The notes below the pieces were generated by a model, which saw only the letters and a list, made by a program, of their open reading frames with translations, was not told the DNA's origin and ran no database searches. This document shows positions 42,564 through 51,480 of a stretch of DNA of 64,000 bases, piece after piece. Both the position numbers and the translations under genes were made by a program. Each line of letters opens with the position of its first letter. Position 1 is the first letter of the stretch. Source of the DNA: Mycolicibacterium sp. BiH015 (lineage in GTDB: Bacteria; Actinomycetota; Actinomycetes; Mycobacteriales; Mycobacteriaceae); contig NZ_JAQGCZ010000001.1 of the NCBI RefSeq assembly GCF_027706845.1, positions 1 through 64,000 on the forward strand. The letters are read 5' to 3'.

Positions 42564-44395
42564 TCCAGTTCCAGCCCGTCGAGGTCGCCCGCGTCCCGCC
42601 ACTCGGCGATGAGCTCGTCGAAGGCGTAGAAGCCGGGCGAGTAGAAGTCGCCGAGGAAGGAGCCGTTGCGCTCCGCGCCGCCCCGCCCTTCGTTGTTGTA
42701 ATAGCCCGGCGTGCAGGATAGTTCGAACGCCGAGTTGTCGATGGACAGGTCACGGACCGTCGCCACCCAGGCGTCCTGCCCCTCCTGGCTGGGCTCCACG
42801 GTGGTGGCACCTCGGCGCTGGGCTTCGGCGATGATGTAGGCGATGTGCTTGGCCTGCTGTTCGAACATCGCCGTGGTGTTGGCCGACACGCCGCCTTGGA
42901 TGAAGCCCATGAAGAACTGGTTCGGGAATCCCCTGCTCGTCATGCCGTGCAGAGTCTTGTAGTTGTTGCGCCAGTAGTCGAACAGCGAGAGGCCGTCCCG
43001 GCCTTCGATACTGTCGATGGCGAAGCGGCGACTGATCTCGGTGGAGATTTCGAAGCCGCTCGCGAAGATCACACAGTCGACCTCGTACTCGACACCGTCG
43101 GCGACGATGCCCTTCTCGGTCAGCCGTTCCACGCCTTTGCTCGCCGACACGTCGACCAGCGTCACGTTGGGGCGGTTGAACGTCTCAAGGTACTTTTCGC
43201 TGGACGTCGGCCGCTTGCACATGAACCGGTAGTACGGCTTGAGCGCCTCGGCAGTCTCGGGGTCTTCGACGATCTCGGCCACGCGTCGACGCAGCCGCTC
43301 CATGATCTTGTAGTCCTCTTCCTCTCGGAAGGCCATGATCTGTTCGATGGTCACCGCCGTGGGATCCTCGCTGCCCGCGATCCGCGCAGTGAGGTTGCGT
43401 CCCAGCTCAGTCCAGAAATCGCAGACCAGATCCGGCTCGCCGAAGACGACCCCGACGAACGGCGACCAGTTGTGGAAGTTGCGCTTGCGCTCCTCCTGCC
43501 AGCCCGGCTGAAGGGAAGCGGCCCACGCCGGGTCGGTCGGCGGGTTCGAGCGCTGGTCGACCGACGACGGGGTCCGCTGAAACACGTACAGATGCCGGGC
43601 ATCCCGGCCGAGGTGCGGCACGACCTGGATGCCGGTCGCGCCGGTGCCCACGAGTGCGACGCGCTTGTCGGCGAGGTTGTCGAGACCGCCGTCGGCGTTG
43701 CCGCCGGTGTACTCGTAATCCCAACGCGCGGAGTGGAACACGTGGCCCGCAAAGTCCTTGATCCCTGGGATGCCGGGAAGCTTCGGGCGGTTGTAGGAGC
43801 CTTGCGCCATCACCACGAAGCGCGCCCTGATGTCGTCGCCGCGATCGGTCGCGATCTGCCAGCGTCCGGAGCCGTCGTCCCAACGAAGCTCGCGCACCTG
43901 CGTGGAGAACAGCGCACCGTCGTAGAGGCCGAAGTGCTTACCGATGTTGCGGCAGTGCTGGAAGATCTCGGCGCCATCGGCGAACTTCTTCGAGGGCATG
44001 AAGTCGAGTTCCTCGAGCAGCGGTATGTAGCAATACGCATCGTTGTCGCACTGGATTCCGGGGAATCGGTTCCAGTACCAGACGCCGCCGAAGTCACCCG
44101 CCATCTCTATGACGCGGATCCCGTTCACTCCGGCCTTCTTCAGGTATGCCCCGGCGAGCAACCCGGCGAAACCGCCACCGAGGATCACGACGTCGGCGTC
44201 CTCGACGATCGGGTCGCGCTCGACCACCGCCGTATAGGGGTCGACCTCGTAGAACTCGGCGAATTCCCCTTGCAGTTCCAGGTATTGGTCCGCCCCCTCG
44301 GGCCGCAGCCGCTTGGCGCGTTCGGCGGCGTACTTCTCCCGGAGCGCCGGAATGTCGATGTCGGTGGGCGTGTCGGTCGGCCCGCAGGGTGTCAT
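42560..44395 (-). CDS. Baeyer-Villiger-type flavin monooxygenase
   Basis: This 611-residue protein has two Rossmann motifs (GGGFAG at 73-78 and GTGATG at 250-255) and the Baeyer-Villiger fingerprint Phe-x-Gly-x3-His-x3-Trp at 215-225 (FAGHVFHSARWD). Length and the N-terminal extension of about 65 residues resemble large-ring and steroid ketone monooxygenases. It would insert oxygen next to a ketone using NADPH and O2, giving an ester or lactone. It is coupled to the SDR downstream (GTGA), which could supply or remove the ketone partner. Confidence 0.92.
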   Translation of the reverse strand: MTPCGPTDTPTDIDIPALREKYAAERAKRLRPEGADQYLELQGEFAEFYEVDPYTAVVERDPIVEDADVVILGGGFAGLLAGAYLKKAGVNGIRVIEMAGDFGGVWYWNRFPGIQCDNDAYCYIPLLEELDFMPSKKFADGAEIFQHCRNIGKHFGLYDGALFSTQVRELRWDDGSGRWQIATDRGDDIRARFVVMAQGSYNRPKLPGIPGIKDFAGHVFHSARWDYEYTGGNADGGLDNLADKRVALVGTGATGIQVVPHLGRDARHLYVFQRTPSSVDQRSNPPTDPAWAASLQPGWQEERKRNFHNWSPFVGVVFGEPDLVCDFWTELGRNLTARIAGSEDPTAVTIEQIMAFREEEDYKIMERLRRRVAEIVEDPETAEALKPYYRFMCKRPTSSEKYLETFNRPNVTLVDVSASKGVERLTEKGIVADGVEYEVDCVIFASGFEISTEISRRFAIDSIEGRDGLSLFDYWRNNYKTLHGMTSRGFPNQFFMGFIQGGVSANTTAMFEQQAKHIAYIIAEAQRRGATTVEPSQEGQDAWVATVRDLSIDNSAFELSCTPGYYNNEGRGGAERNGSFLGDFYSPGFYAFDELIAEWRDAGDLDGLELE

Positions 44396-44408
44396 GTGTT
44401 CTCCTTAT

Positions 44409-44464
44409 CGGGATTTCGGCGTGCTTCGTCGCGCTGAGCGCAACCCGGCACGCCGGAAATCGCG
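44409..44464 (-). terminator. Hairpin after the Rieske oxygenase gene (dispersed element, copy B)
   Basis: The left arm 44410-44424 (GGGATTTCGGCGTGC) pairs with 44448-44462, with a one-base bulge; the loop is about 23 bases. It fills the gap between the Rieske gene stop and the monooxygenase start. It shares ATYTCGGCGTGCT and the following loop pattern with the element at 33045-33097. Confidence 0.5.
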
Positions 44465-45877
44465 CTACAACGCCTCGGGCTCTCCGGTGCCCATGTACTT
44501 GGACAGCTGCAGATGCAGGTTCACGGTGCTGCGTTCGCGATACGGGTTGGGCAGCGTGCCGGGGAAGCCCGCCGACTTCATACCCTGCTGCACGGCGGCC
44601 ATGTTCGAGAAGTCTTGCGGCAGCACCGAAAGCCAGTTCGGCGAATCCTTGGGGGTGTAGGCCCATTCCGTCTCGGGCTCCCCACCTTTGGGGTACAGCT
44701 CGAAGACGGCGACCTCGAAGATGCACTTGTTCGGGTCGTAGCTCGGATCAGGACGTGCGGAGTAACACAGTGCGCTCGTCAGACCCTGCCCGACCTGGAA
44801 GTTCGGGAAGATCTGCCAGGCCGTGCCGCTCTGCCCGAGGATGTCGGGTGGGATGGTCGGCCAGATCACGCCGCGGGCCTCGTCGTCGCGCCGAGCCGAG
44901 GCCAGCCAATGTTGCAGCACCTGGTCGGCGGGCGTGCCCTCGGGCAGTTCGTCGACGAGTCGCTTGGCAGCGTTGACCAGTGTCTGCGTGGTGGTCGCGT
45001 TGGTCTCTTCCATGGTGTAGACCTGCATCTCGGCAGTCGAGATGCGCGGATCGCCGGTGCCGAGGCGGATCTTGGACTTGGTCTCGTCCATGCCCTTCGG
45101 CGCGTCGTAGCCGATGTTGCTGTGCCGACCCTGGGCCTTCGCCCAGCCCTTGAACTCGCCGAACTTGTTGAACTCCGGGTGGGTCGTGAACACATGGTAG
45201 GTCTCGTTGAAGGCCTCCATCGCGACCTTCCAATTGCAGTCGAAGTACAGCCATTTGCGCCACTTGTAGCGCATGTTCTCCAGTCCGAACGGGTCGAGGA
45301 TCTTCGAGGCCGGGAACAGATAGTCGGCCAGGGATTCACAGTCGGGGTCCATGTTGATGAACAGCCAGCCGCCCCAGGTGTCGACCTGCACGGGGGCCAG
45401 GTGCGTGTTCTCCCGGGTCAGCTTGCCCTTCCAGTCGTCCTGTTCCCGAATGTGCGTGCATGTCCCGTCCAGACCGTATGTCCAGCCGTGGAATCCGCAG
45501 ACGAACGATTTGCGGGCCCGCCCGACGGCGTTCTTCGCGCCGTCGGGGGTGTCGACGAGCCTGCGACCGCGATGCATACACACGTTGTGGTGTGCCGCGA
45601 ATGAATCGGGGCCGGTGCGGACGACGATGATCGAGTCGTCGAGGATGTCGTAGGTCAGGTAGCTGCCCACCTCGGGGATCTCCTCGACGCGGCCCACCTG
45701 CTGCCACACCTTGCGCCACAGCTTGTCCCGCTCGGCGCGGGCATACGCCTCGGAGGTGTATGCGTCGACCGAGATGGTCATCGGTTCCGAAAGGTCCTCG
45801 GCGATCTCGCCCGTCGAGTCGTCCTGGTCCGCGTCGATCTCGATCGCGGCGTCGAGGTCGGATTCGGTATGGGTCAC
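44465..45877 (-). CDS. Rieske non-haem iron aromatic-ring-hydroxylating oxygenase, alpha subunit
   Basis: From GTG 45877 (ribosome site AAGGAGG) this is 470 residues. The Rieske [2Fe-2S] ligands are C100-x-H102 (VCMHRGRR) and C127-x2-H130 (FVCGFHGW). The stretch between the pairs is 24 residues, longer than the usual 15-17. The catalytic iron site is in NETYHVFTTHPE. It would hydroxylate a ring or side chain with O2 and electrons from a reductase; no ferredoxin or reductase gene is adjacent. Its start overlaps the SDR stop by one base. Confidence 0.92.
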   Translation of the reverse strand: MTHTESDLDAAIEIDADQDDSTGEIAEDLSEPMTISVDAYTSEAYARAERDKLWRKVWQQVGRVEEIPEVGSYLTYDILDDSIIVVRTGPDSFAAHHNVCMHRGRRLVDTPDGAKNAVGRARKSFVCGFHGWTYGLDGTCTHIREQDDWKGKLTRENTHLAPVQVDTWGGWLFINMDPDCESLADYLFPASKILDPFGLENMRYKWRKWLYFDCNWKVAMEAFNETYHVFTTHPEFNKFGEFKGWAKAQGRHSNIGYDAPKGMDETKSKIRLGTGDPRISTAEMQVYTMEETNATTTQTLVNAAKRLVDELPEGTPADQVLQHWLASARRDDEARGVIWPTIPPDILGQSGTAWQIFPNFQVGQGLTSALCYSARPDPSYDPNKCIFEVAVFELYPKGGEPETEWAYTPKDSPNWLSVLPQDFSNMAAVQQGMKSAGFPGTLPNPYRERSTVNLHLQLSKYMGTGEPEAL

Positions 45878-46728
45878 TAGATCCTCCTTATGGCTTCGCG
45901 GAAGGACTGGTCTTTCAGGAACAACGACGTGTTGTCGGCACCGAGGTGGGACCACTTCAGGTTCAGCCCGCCGTCGACGAGCAGTGTCTGCCCGGTGATG
46001 TAGCTGGAGAGATCGGACAGCAGGAACAGGATGGCGCCGGCCTGCTCTTCCGGAGTTCCCCTGCGTCCCATCGCGATCGCGGTGCGGTCGCGTTCGTCGT
46101 CCTCGTCGACGTAGGTGCGGGAGGCGGCGGTTTCGGTGACTCCGGGTGCGACGGCGTTGACCCGGATGCCGTCGAGAGCAAGTTCGACGGCCATCGTCCG
46201 TGTCATGGCGACCACCGCGGCTTTGGCTGTGCCGTAGGCGATGTGGAAGGGCGCGGTGTTCATGCCGCTGATCGAGGACACCGACACGATGGAGCCCTTG
46301 TTGCCGTTGCCGCGGATCTCGGCGGCGATCGCCTGGCTCATGAAGAAGGCGGTCTCGAGGTTGGCGGCGAACAGCGTCCGCCATTCCTCGCGTGTGACGC
46401 GGGTGGCCGGCATCCATGTCGCGGGCGCCGCGCCGCCTGCGATGTTGACAAGCCCGTAGAGGGCACCCTCGACGCTACGGACTCGGTCGATCACGGTGGC
46501 GACGCCGTCGTCGGTGGACGCGTCGGCTGCGACCGTAACCACGGGCAGCCCCTGCTGCGCCAATGGGGCGACGTGCTCGTCCAAGTTCTGCTGGGACCGA
46601 CTGACCGCGACCACGGTGGCGCCCGCCTCGGCGGCAAGGCGTGTGATCGTCGTGCCGATGCCGCCCCCACCTGCTCCGGAGACCACGACGACGCGGCCGG
46701 ACAGGCTGAGCGAGACTCCGGTCGACAT
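45877..46728 (-). CDS. SDR, first gene of the minus-strand catabolic operon
   Basis: This 283-residue SDR contains VVVSGAGGGGIGTTITRLAA, NIAGGAAP, the Ser/Tyr/Lys site SVSSISGMN and [13 protein letters not shown], and the cap region GVTETAASRTY. ATG 46728 lies 2 bases from an 18-bp palindromic operator. Being first, it probably acts on the entry substrate or its first oxidation product, alongside the coupled Rieske oxygenase. Confidence 0.9.
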   Translation of the reverse strand: MSTGVSLSLSGRVVVVSGAGGGGIGTTITRLAAEAGATVVAVSRSQQNLDEHVAPLAQQGLPVVTVAADASTDDGVATVIDRVRSVEGALYGLVNIAGGAAPATWMPATRVTREEWRTLFAANLETAFFMSQAIAAEIRGNGNKGSIVSVSSISGMNTAPFHIAYGTAKAAVVAMTRTMAVELALDGIRVNAVAPGVTETAASRTYVDEDDERDRTAIAMGRRGTPEEQAGAILFLLSDLSSYITGQTLLVDGGLNLKWSHLGADNTSLFLKDQSFREAIRRI

Positions 46729-46730
46729 CC

Positions 46731-46748
46731 TATTTGTCCGGACAAATA
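46731..46748. promoter_or_regulatory. Perfect 18-bp palindromic operator
   Basis: TATTTGTCCGGACAAATA is a perfect palindrome ending 2 bases before the SDR start at 46728. Its core, TTGTCCGGACAA, fits the GntR-type pattern GT-N-AC. The GntR regulator encoded at 48481 is the best candidate to bind it. Confidence 0.75.
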
Positions 46749-46755
46749 ACGTTAC

Positions 46756-46770
46756 TCTGCATATTGCAGA
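46756..46770. promoter_or_regulatory. Second dyad in the divergent spacer
   Basis: TCTGCATATTGCAGA is a perfect 6-3-6 inverted repeat; a smaller palindrome, TAACGTTA (46747-46754), lies between it and the 18-bp operator. Together they form a dense regulatory block for the leftward operon. The binding protein is unknown. Confidence 0.5.
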
Positions 46771-46830
46771 ACACTATTCCGCAGCAATTATGTGGCCGTC
46801 AAGCTTCGGAATGCCGCCTCGGCGGGCCTA

Positions 46831-46859
46831 TTGTCTGGACTAGGACGTCTTGCTAACGT
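46831..46859 (+). promoter_or_regulatory. Candidate promoter with operator-like -35 for the rightward operon
   Basis: TTGTCT (46831-46836) and TAACGT (46854-46859) are 17 bases apart, and the expected start falls at about 46866-46868, at the ATG of the next gene, so a leaderless mRNA is possible. TTGTCTGGACTA (46831-46842) differs from the TTGTCCGGACAA operator core at two positions. Confidence 0.45.
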
Positions 46860-46867
46860 CCGGATCC

Positions 46868-48484
46868 ATGACACCGCCCACGACGGCGCAACTGCCGCCA
46901 GCTCGATACACCGCGGCCGTTCCGGCGGCCAGCGAGGGCTGGCGCATCGAACGTCTCACTCCACCGAGCCGGCTATTCGGGGCCAACGGCCTCCGGACGG
47001 GTCCCGACGGACGGATGTACATCGCCCAGGTGACGGGCAGCCAGATCAGCGCGCTGGACATCGCTTCGGGAACGATCGAGACGATCAGCCCGAAGGGCGG
47101 TGACATCGTCACTCCCGACGACCTGGCCTTCGACCCCGCGGGAAACCTCTACGCCACCGAGTACATGGAGGGCCGCGTCAGTGTCCGCGACACCGCGGGA
47201 CGGACGCGTGTGCTGCGCGACGACATTCCAGCCGCCAACGGCATCACGACATATCAGGGCCGACTGTTCGTCAACGAGTGCCGCGAAGGCGGCCGATTGA
47301 TGGAGTTCGACCTCGGCGGCGGCCCGCCTCGCGTGCTTCTGGAGAACCTGCCGTCGCCGAACGCGATGGAAGTCGGCCCCGACGGGCTGCTGTACTTCCC
47401 GGTGATGACCGCCAACGAGATCTGGCGGGTCAGCCTCGACCCCGAAGGGCAATCCGAGCCTGAGCGTGTCGCGACTGAGCTCGGTGTCCCCGACTCGGTG
47501 AAGTTCGACGCCGACGGCTTCATCGTCTCGACCCAGGTCGCCAGCGGCCAGGTGCTACGCATCGATCCCCGAACGGGCGCCAAAGCCGTTCTGGCTCAAT
47601 TGAACCCGGGTTTGGACAACCTGACGATCATCGACGGCAGGCTGTTCGTGTCCAACTTCACCGGTGAGATCACCGAGGTTCTCGGTGACGGTGAGACGCG
47701 GACGCTTTTGCCCGGTGGATTCAACTGGCCGCACGGTCTCGCGGTGGGCCAGGACGGCAGGCTCTACATCGCCGACGGCACGTACTTCTATGCGCTCGAC
47801 TCCGACGGCACGCGCGAAGCGGTGGCGATGCTGTTCACTCCCGGCTATCCGGGTTATATGCGCGGCCTCGCCGCGACCGGCGACGGTCACTTCGTCTGCA
47901 CGACCTCGCTGGGCCAGGTCGGCAAGTACCGCCCCGGTGGCGAGACCGATTATCTGGCAACGGGTTACGATCAGCTCTACGGCGTCGCCGCCGGCGGTGA
48001 TGGTGCGGTTGTGTTCGCCGAGCTGGGAGCCGGTCGCGTGCACGGCCTGCGGGGCGCGTCCACGGAGGTCCTCGCCGAGGGGCTCGCGGAGCCGTCAGGA
48101 GTGGCGTTCGGCCCCGACGGTGCACCGCTGGTCGCCGAGTCCGCTGTAGGCAGGGTGGTGCGACTGTCCAGTTCAGGTGTCGAGACCGTGGTCGACGGGC
48201 TGGTAACCCCGCAGGGCCTCACCGTCGACGGCGGGACTCTCTACCTCGTCGACGCCGGAGCCAAAGAGGTGATTGCCGTCGACCTGTCGACAGGTGTCCG
48301 CACTGCGATCGCCACCGGGCTCGCGATCGGCTCGCCACCGGGCGTCACGCCGAAGCCGCTCCGAGGAATCGAGCCGTTCTCCGGCCCCCAGGGGCCGTTC
48401 GCCGGGATCACGTCGGGGCCCGACGGCACGCTCTACGTTTCGGCCGACGGTGAGGGCAGCGTGCTGGCGGTCCGCCGGACATGA
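46868..48484 (+). CDS. SMP-30/gluconolactonase-like beta-propeller protein
   Basis: This 538-residue protein is built from repeated propeller blades, visible as recurring motifs such as GPDGRMYIAQV, DPAGNLYATEY, GPDGLLYFPVM, GQDGRLYIADG and GPDGTLYVSAD. It belongs to the SMP-30/gluconolaconase/NHL superfamily and is nearly twice the size of a single SMP-30 domain, so it probably holds about ten blades or two propellers. Lactone hydrolysis is a plausible role beside a Baeyer-Villiger enzyme, which makes lactones from cyclic ketones. No signal peptide is obvious. Confidence 0.82.
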   Translation: MTPPTTAQLPPARYTAAVPAASEGWRIERLTPPSRLFGANGLRTGPDGRMYIAQVTGSQISALDIASGTIETISPKGGDIVTPDDLAFDPAGNLYATEYMEGRVSVRDTAGRTRVLRDDIPAANGITTYQGRLFVNECREGGRLMEFDLGGGPPRVLLENLPSPNAMEVGPDGLLYFPVMTANEIWRVSLDPEGQSEPERVATELGVPDSVKFDADGFIVSTQVASGQVLRIDPRTGAKAVLAQLNPGLDNLTIIDGRLFVSNFTGEITEVLGDGETRTLLPGGFNWPHGLAVGQDGRLYIADGTYFYALDSDGTREAVAMLFTPGYPGYMRGLAATGDGHFVCTTSLGQVGKYRPGGETDYLATGYDQLYGVAAGGDGAVVFAELGAGRVHGLRGASTEVLAEGLAEPSGVAFGPDGAPLVAESAVGRVVRLSSSGVETVVDGLVTPQGLTVDGGTLYLVDAGAKEVIAVDLSTGVRTAIATGLAIGSPPGVTPKPLRGIEPFSGPQGPFAGITSGPDGTLYVSADGEGSVLAVRRT

Positions 48485-49224
48485 CGACCACGGCAGGTGA
48501 TCACCGCTACCTGCAGGTGGCGCGCGCCCTGCGCAAGGAGATCGTCGACGGTGTCTACCCGGTCGGCTCCCAGCTGCCCACCGAGCACGAGCTGTGCGAG
48601 CGGTTCGCGGTGAGCCGCTACACCATTCGGGAGGCGCTGCGCCGCCTGCGCGACGACAACCTCATCGCCTCCAAGCCGCGAGCAGGAACACTGGTGGTCC
48701 CCCGCCCCAGCACCAACTCCTACGCCCAGGACGTCATGTCGATCGACGACCTGCTCGCCTTCGCGCAGGGTGCACGTTTTGCGATCGAGACCAACGCGAC
48801 GATCACCGTCGACGAGACACTCGCCGACCGCACCGGCCTGCCCCCGGGCACCGAATGGCTGGCTGTCAGCGGATTTCGGCGCGTCGACGACACCACGACG
48901 CCGATCTGCCGCACCGAATACTTCATCAACCGCAGCTTCGCCTCGGTGGGCCGCTTGCTGCAACGCCACAGCGGGCCGATCTTCCCCTTGATCGAGGACC
49001 TGTTCGGCGTCAGCGTGGTCGAGGTGCACCAGGAGATCTCGGCCGTGGTGCTGACGGCGGAGTTGGCGCAGCGCCTCGACAGCGAGCCGGGCGCTGCCGC
49101 ACTGCAGTTGCAGCGCACGTACACGACGTCCGACGGTGAGATCGCGCAGGTCACCGTCAACACGCATCCGTCGTCGAGGTTCCGGCATGCGATGACGATG
49201 CGTAGGGTCAGGGATTCCACGTGA
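48481..49224 (+). CDS. GntR-family regulator, HutC subfamily
   Basis: This 247-residue protein has an N-terminal winged helix (VARALRKEIVDGVYPVGSQL, PTEHELCERFAVSRYTIREA, LRRLRDDNLIASKPRAGT) and a C-terminal UTRA effector domain (EWLAVSGFRRVDDTTTPICR, TEYFINRSF). It starts inside the stop of the beta-propeller gene (ATGA). It likely represses both divergent operons through the TTGTCCGGACAA palindromes between 46731 and 46842, with a pathway intermediate as inducer. Confidence 0.92.
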   Translation: MTTTAGDHRYLQVARALRKEIVDGVYPVGSQLPTEHELCERFAVSRYTIREALRRLRDDNLIASKPRAGTLVVPRPSTNSYAQDVMSIDDLLAFAQGARFAIETNATITVDETLADRTGLPPGTEWLAVSGFRRVDDTTTPICRTEYFINRSFASVGRLLQRHSGPIFPLIEDLFGVSVVEVHQEISAVVLTAELAQRLDSEPGAAALQLQRTYTTSDGEIAQVTVNTHPSSRFRHAMTMRRVRDST

Positions 49225-50711
49225 ACACGCTGGCCGAGGCCCTGCATGAGGCGGCCGCAACGGCGCCGGACCGCGTTCTGGTGCGCGACGGTGACGTCGC
49301 AGTGGATTGTGCAACCCTGCTCGACCGGGCAACCTGCCTCGCCCACGGACTCATTCGCCGGATGCCGGTGGGCAGCGTGGTCTCGTTCATGGTCCCGAAC
49401 TGGCATGAGGCCGCGGTGATCTACCTCGGCGCGACGCTGGCCGGCATGGTGGTGAACCCGATCCTGCCGTCACTGCGCGACCATGAGCTGAGCTTCATCC
49501 TCGCCGATGCCGACAGCCGGGCCATTTTCATCCCGGAGACGTTCGGCGGCCACGACTACGCCGCCATGCTGGACAGGGTCGTCGCGGGCCTGCCGAACCC
49601 GCCTGAGGTCGTCGCCCTGCGCGGCGCCTCCACCGCCTACGCGGACCTTCTCGGCGAACGTGGCGAGGTTCCGTCGCCGACGCTCGATCCCGCCGCGACG
49701 CGCATGATCATGTACACATCCGGCACCAGCGGCCGCCCCAAAGGTGTTCTGCACACTCACGCTTCGCTGGATGCCTTGATCGCTCAACTCGGCAGGTACT
49801 GGCTCATCGATCCGGGGGACACCTTCCTGGTGCCGTCCCCGATCGCGCACATCGGTGGGTCGATCTACGCCTTCGAATGCCCGCTGCTGCTGGGCACCCA
49901 GGCCGTCCTGATGCAGCGCTGGGAGGCCGACGCCGCGGTGACGCTGATGCTCGAACACCACTGCACGCACATGGCCGGCGCCACCCCTTTTCTCACCGGA
50001 CTGCTGGCTGCCGCGCAGAACCGGGGCACGCGCCTTCCGGACCTGAAGGTGTTCATCTGCGGCGGCGCCTCGGTGCCACCGTCGTTGATCCGCCGTGCCG
50101 CAGACTATTTCGACCGCGCCGTCGTGACGAGGGTCTACGGGTCGACGGAGGTGCCGGTCACCACTGTCGGCTCGCCCGACGACGTCGACCGCGCGGCCGA
50201 GACCGACGGCCGGCCGGGGATCGCCGACGTGATCCTGGTGGATGGCGAGATCCGCGCCCGTGGGCCGCAGATGCTGGCCGGCTACCTGCACGCCGAGGAC
50301 ACCCGGGACGCATTCGACGACGCCGGCTATTTCCGTACCGGAGATCTCGGTCGCTGGACCGATGACGGCTATCTCGTGGTGACGGGCCGCGCCAAGGACA
50401 TCATCATCCGCAACGGTGAGAACATCTCCCCCAAAGAGGTCGAGGACATCCTCGTCACGCACCCGGGGGTTGCGGAGGTCGCCGTCGTCGGTGTCCCCGA
50501 TGAGCGCACGGGTGAACGGGCCGTCGCGGCCATCGTCGCCGCCGGGTCACCCGCTCCGGACGTGGCAGAACTGCGTGAATTCCTCGTGGGGCGGGGCGTC
50601 GCGAAGTTCAAGGCCCCCGAGCAGGTGGTGTGCATCGACGCGCTTCCGAGAAACGATGCGGGCAAGGTGCTCAAGCACACCCTCAGAGCCGGACTGTCGA
50701 AGGAGTCGTGA
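49221..50711 (+). CDS. AMP-forming acyl-CoA synthetase
   Basis: This 496-residue ANL-superfamily ligase contains the phosphate loop MYTSGTSGRPKGVLHTHAS, VYGSTEVPVTTVG, DAGYFRTGDLGRW and the C-terminal catalytic Lys region PRNDAGKVLKHTL. It activates a carboxylic acid as its CoA thioester, feeding the CoA-dependent steps encoded on the other strand. GTG 49221 overlaps the GntR stop. Confidence 0.92.
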   Translation: MNTLAEALHEAAATAPDRVLVRDGDVAVDCATLLDRATCLAHGLIRRMPVGSVVSFMVPNWHEAAVIYLGATLAGMVVNPILPSLRDHELSFILADADSRAIFIPETFGGHDYAAMLDRVVAGLPNPPEVVALRGASTAYADLLGERGEVPSPTLDPAATRMIMYTSGTSGRPKGVLHTHASLDALIAQLGRYWLIDPGDTFLVPSPIAHIGGSIYAFECPLLLGTQAVLMQRWEADAAVTLMLEHHCTHMAGATPFLTGLLAAAQNRGTRLPDLKVFICGGASVPPSLIRRAADYFDRAVVTRVYGSTEVPVTTVGSPDDVDRAAETDGRPGIADVILVDGEIRARGPQMLAGYLHAEDTRDAFDDAGYFRTGDLGRWTDDGYLVVTGRAKDIIIRNGENISPKEVEDILVTHPGVAEVAVVGVPDERTGERAVAAIVAAGSPAPDVAELREFLVGRGVAKFKAPEQVVCIDALPRNDAGKVLKHTLRAGLSKES

Positions 50712-50712
50712 C

Positions 50713-51480
50713 ATGGTGGTAGCGATCGTCACCGGCGCTAGTAGCGGCATCGGATTTGGCTGTGCCACAACGCTTGCCGAGCAGGGTATGTCGGTGTTGG
50801 GCACGGGCCGCGATGCCGGCCGGCTCGCGGAGCTGGAGAAGCAGTCCGACCGGATCGCGACACTGGCGGTGGATCTGACCGAGGACGATGCGCCCCAGCG
50901 GATCGTCGCGGCTGCCCTCGAACGCTGGGGCCGCATCGACTTCCTGATCAACAACGCCGGCATCGGCAGCCCGAAGCCTCTGCACGAGACCGACGACGAG
51001 ATGCTCGACCATTTCCTCGGCGTCATGCTGCGGGCGCCGTTTCGGCTGGCCCGCGACGTGATCGGGCACATGCAGCCGGGGTCGGCCATCATCAACGTCA
51101 CGTCGACGTTCGCGGTTGTCGGCGGGCTGCGCGGCGGCGCCTACTCTGCGGCCAAAGGTGGACTGACGTCGCTGACGACGCACATCGCCTGCCAGTACGG
51201 CCCGCTCGGAATCCGCTGCAACGCAGTGGCTCCCGGCGTCACCCTGACCCCGATGGTGGAAACCCGCCTCGAAGACGAACGCTTCCGCAAGATCAACACC
51301 GAGATGACACCGCATCAACGGCTCGGCCGTGTCGAGGACATCGCGTCCACCGTCGCCTTCCTGTGCTCTGAGGGCGGCAGCTTCATCAACGGCCAGACGA
51401 TCGTGGTCGACGGCGGCTGGAGCTCGACGAAGTACCTGTCGGACTTCGCGTTGAACTCGGAGTGGGTGGCGCGGCCGTGA
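50713..51480 (+). CDS. SDR between the two acyl-CoA ligases
   Basis: This 255-residue classical SDR contains VAIVTGASSGIGFGCATTLA, NNAGIGSPK, the catalytic NVTSTFAVVG and AYSAAKGGLTSL, and the C-terminal VDGGWSSTKYL. It lies 1 base after the upstream stop, and its own stop overlaps the next ligase start (GTGA). It is presumed to oxidise an alcohol intermediate of the same pathway. Confidence 0.9.
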   Translation: MVVAIVTGASSGIGFGCATTLAEQGMSVLGTGRDAGRLAELEKQSDRIATLAVDLTEDDAPQRIVAAALERWGRIDFLINNAGIGSPKPLHETDDEMLDHFLGVMLRAPFRLARDVIGHMQPGSAIINVTSTFAVVGGLRGGAYSAAKGGLTSLTTHIACQYGPLGIRCNAVAPGVTLTPMVETRLEDERFRKINTEMTPHQRLGRVEDIASTVAFLCSEGGSFINGQTIVVDGGWSSTKYLSDFALNSEWVARP

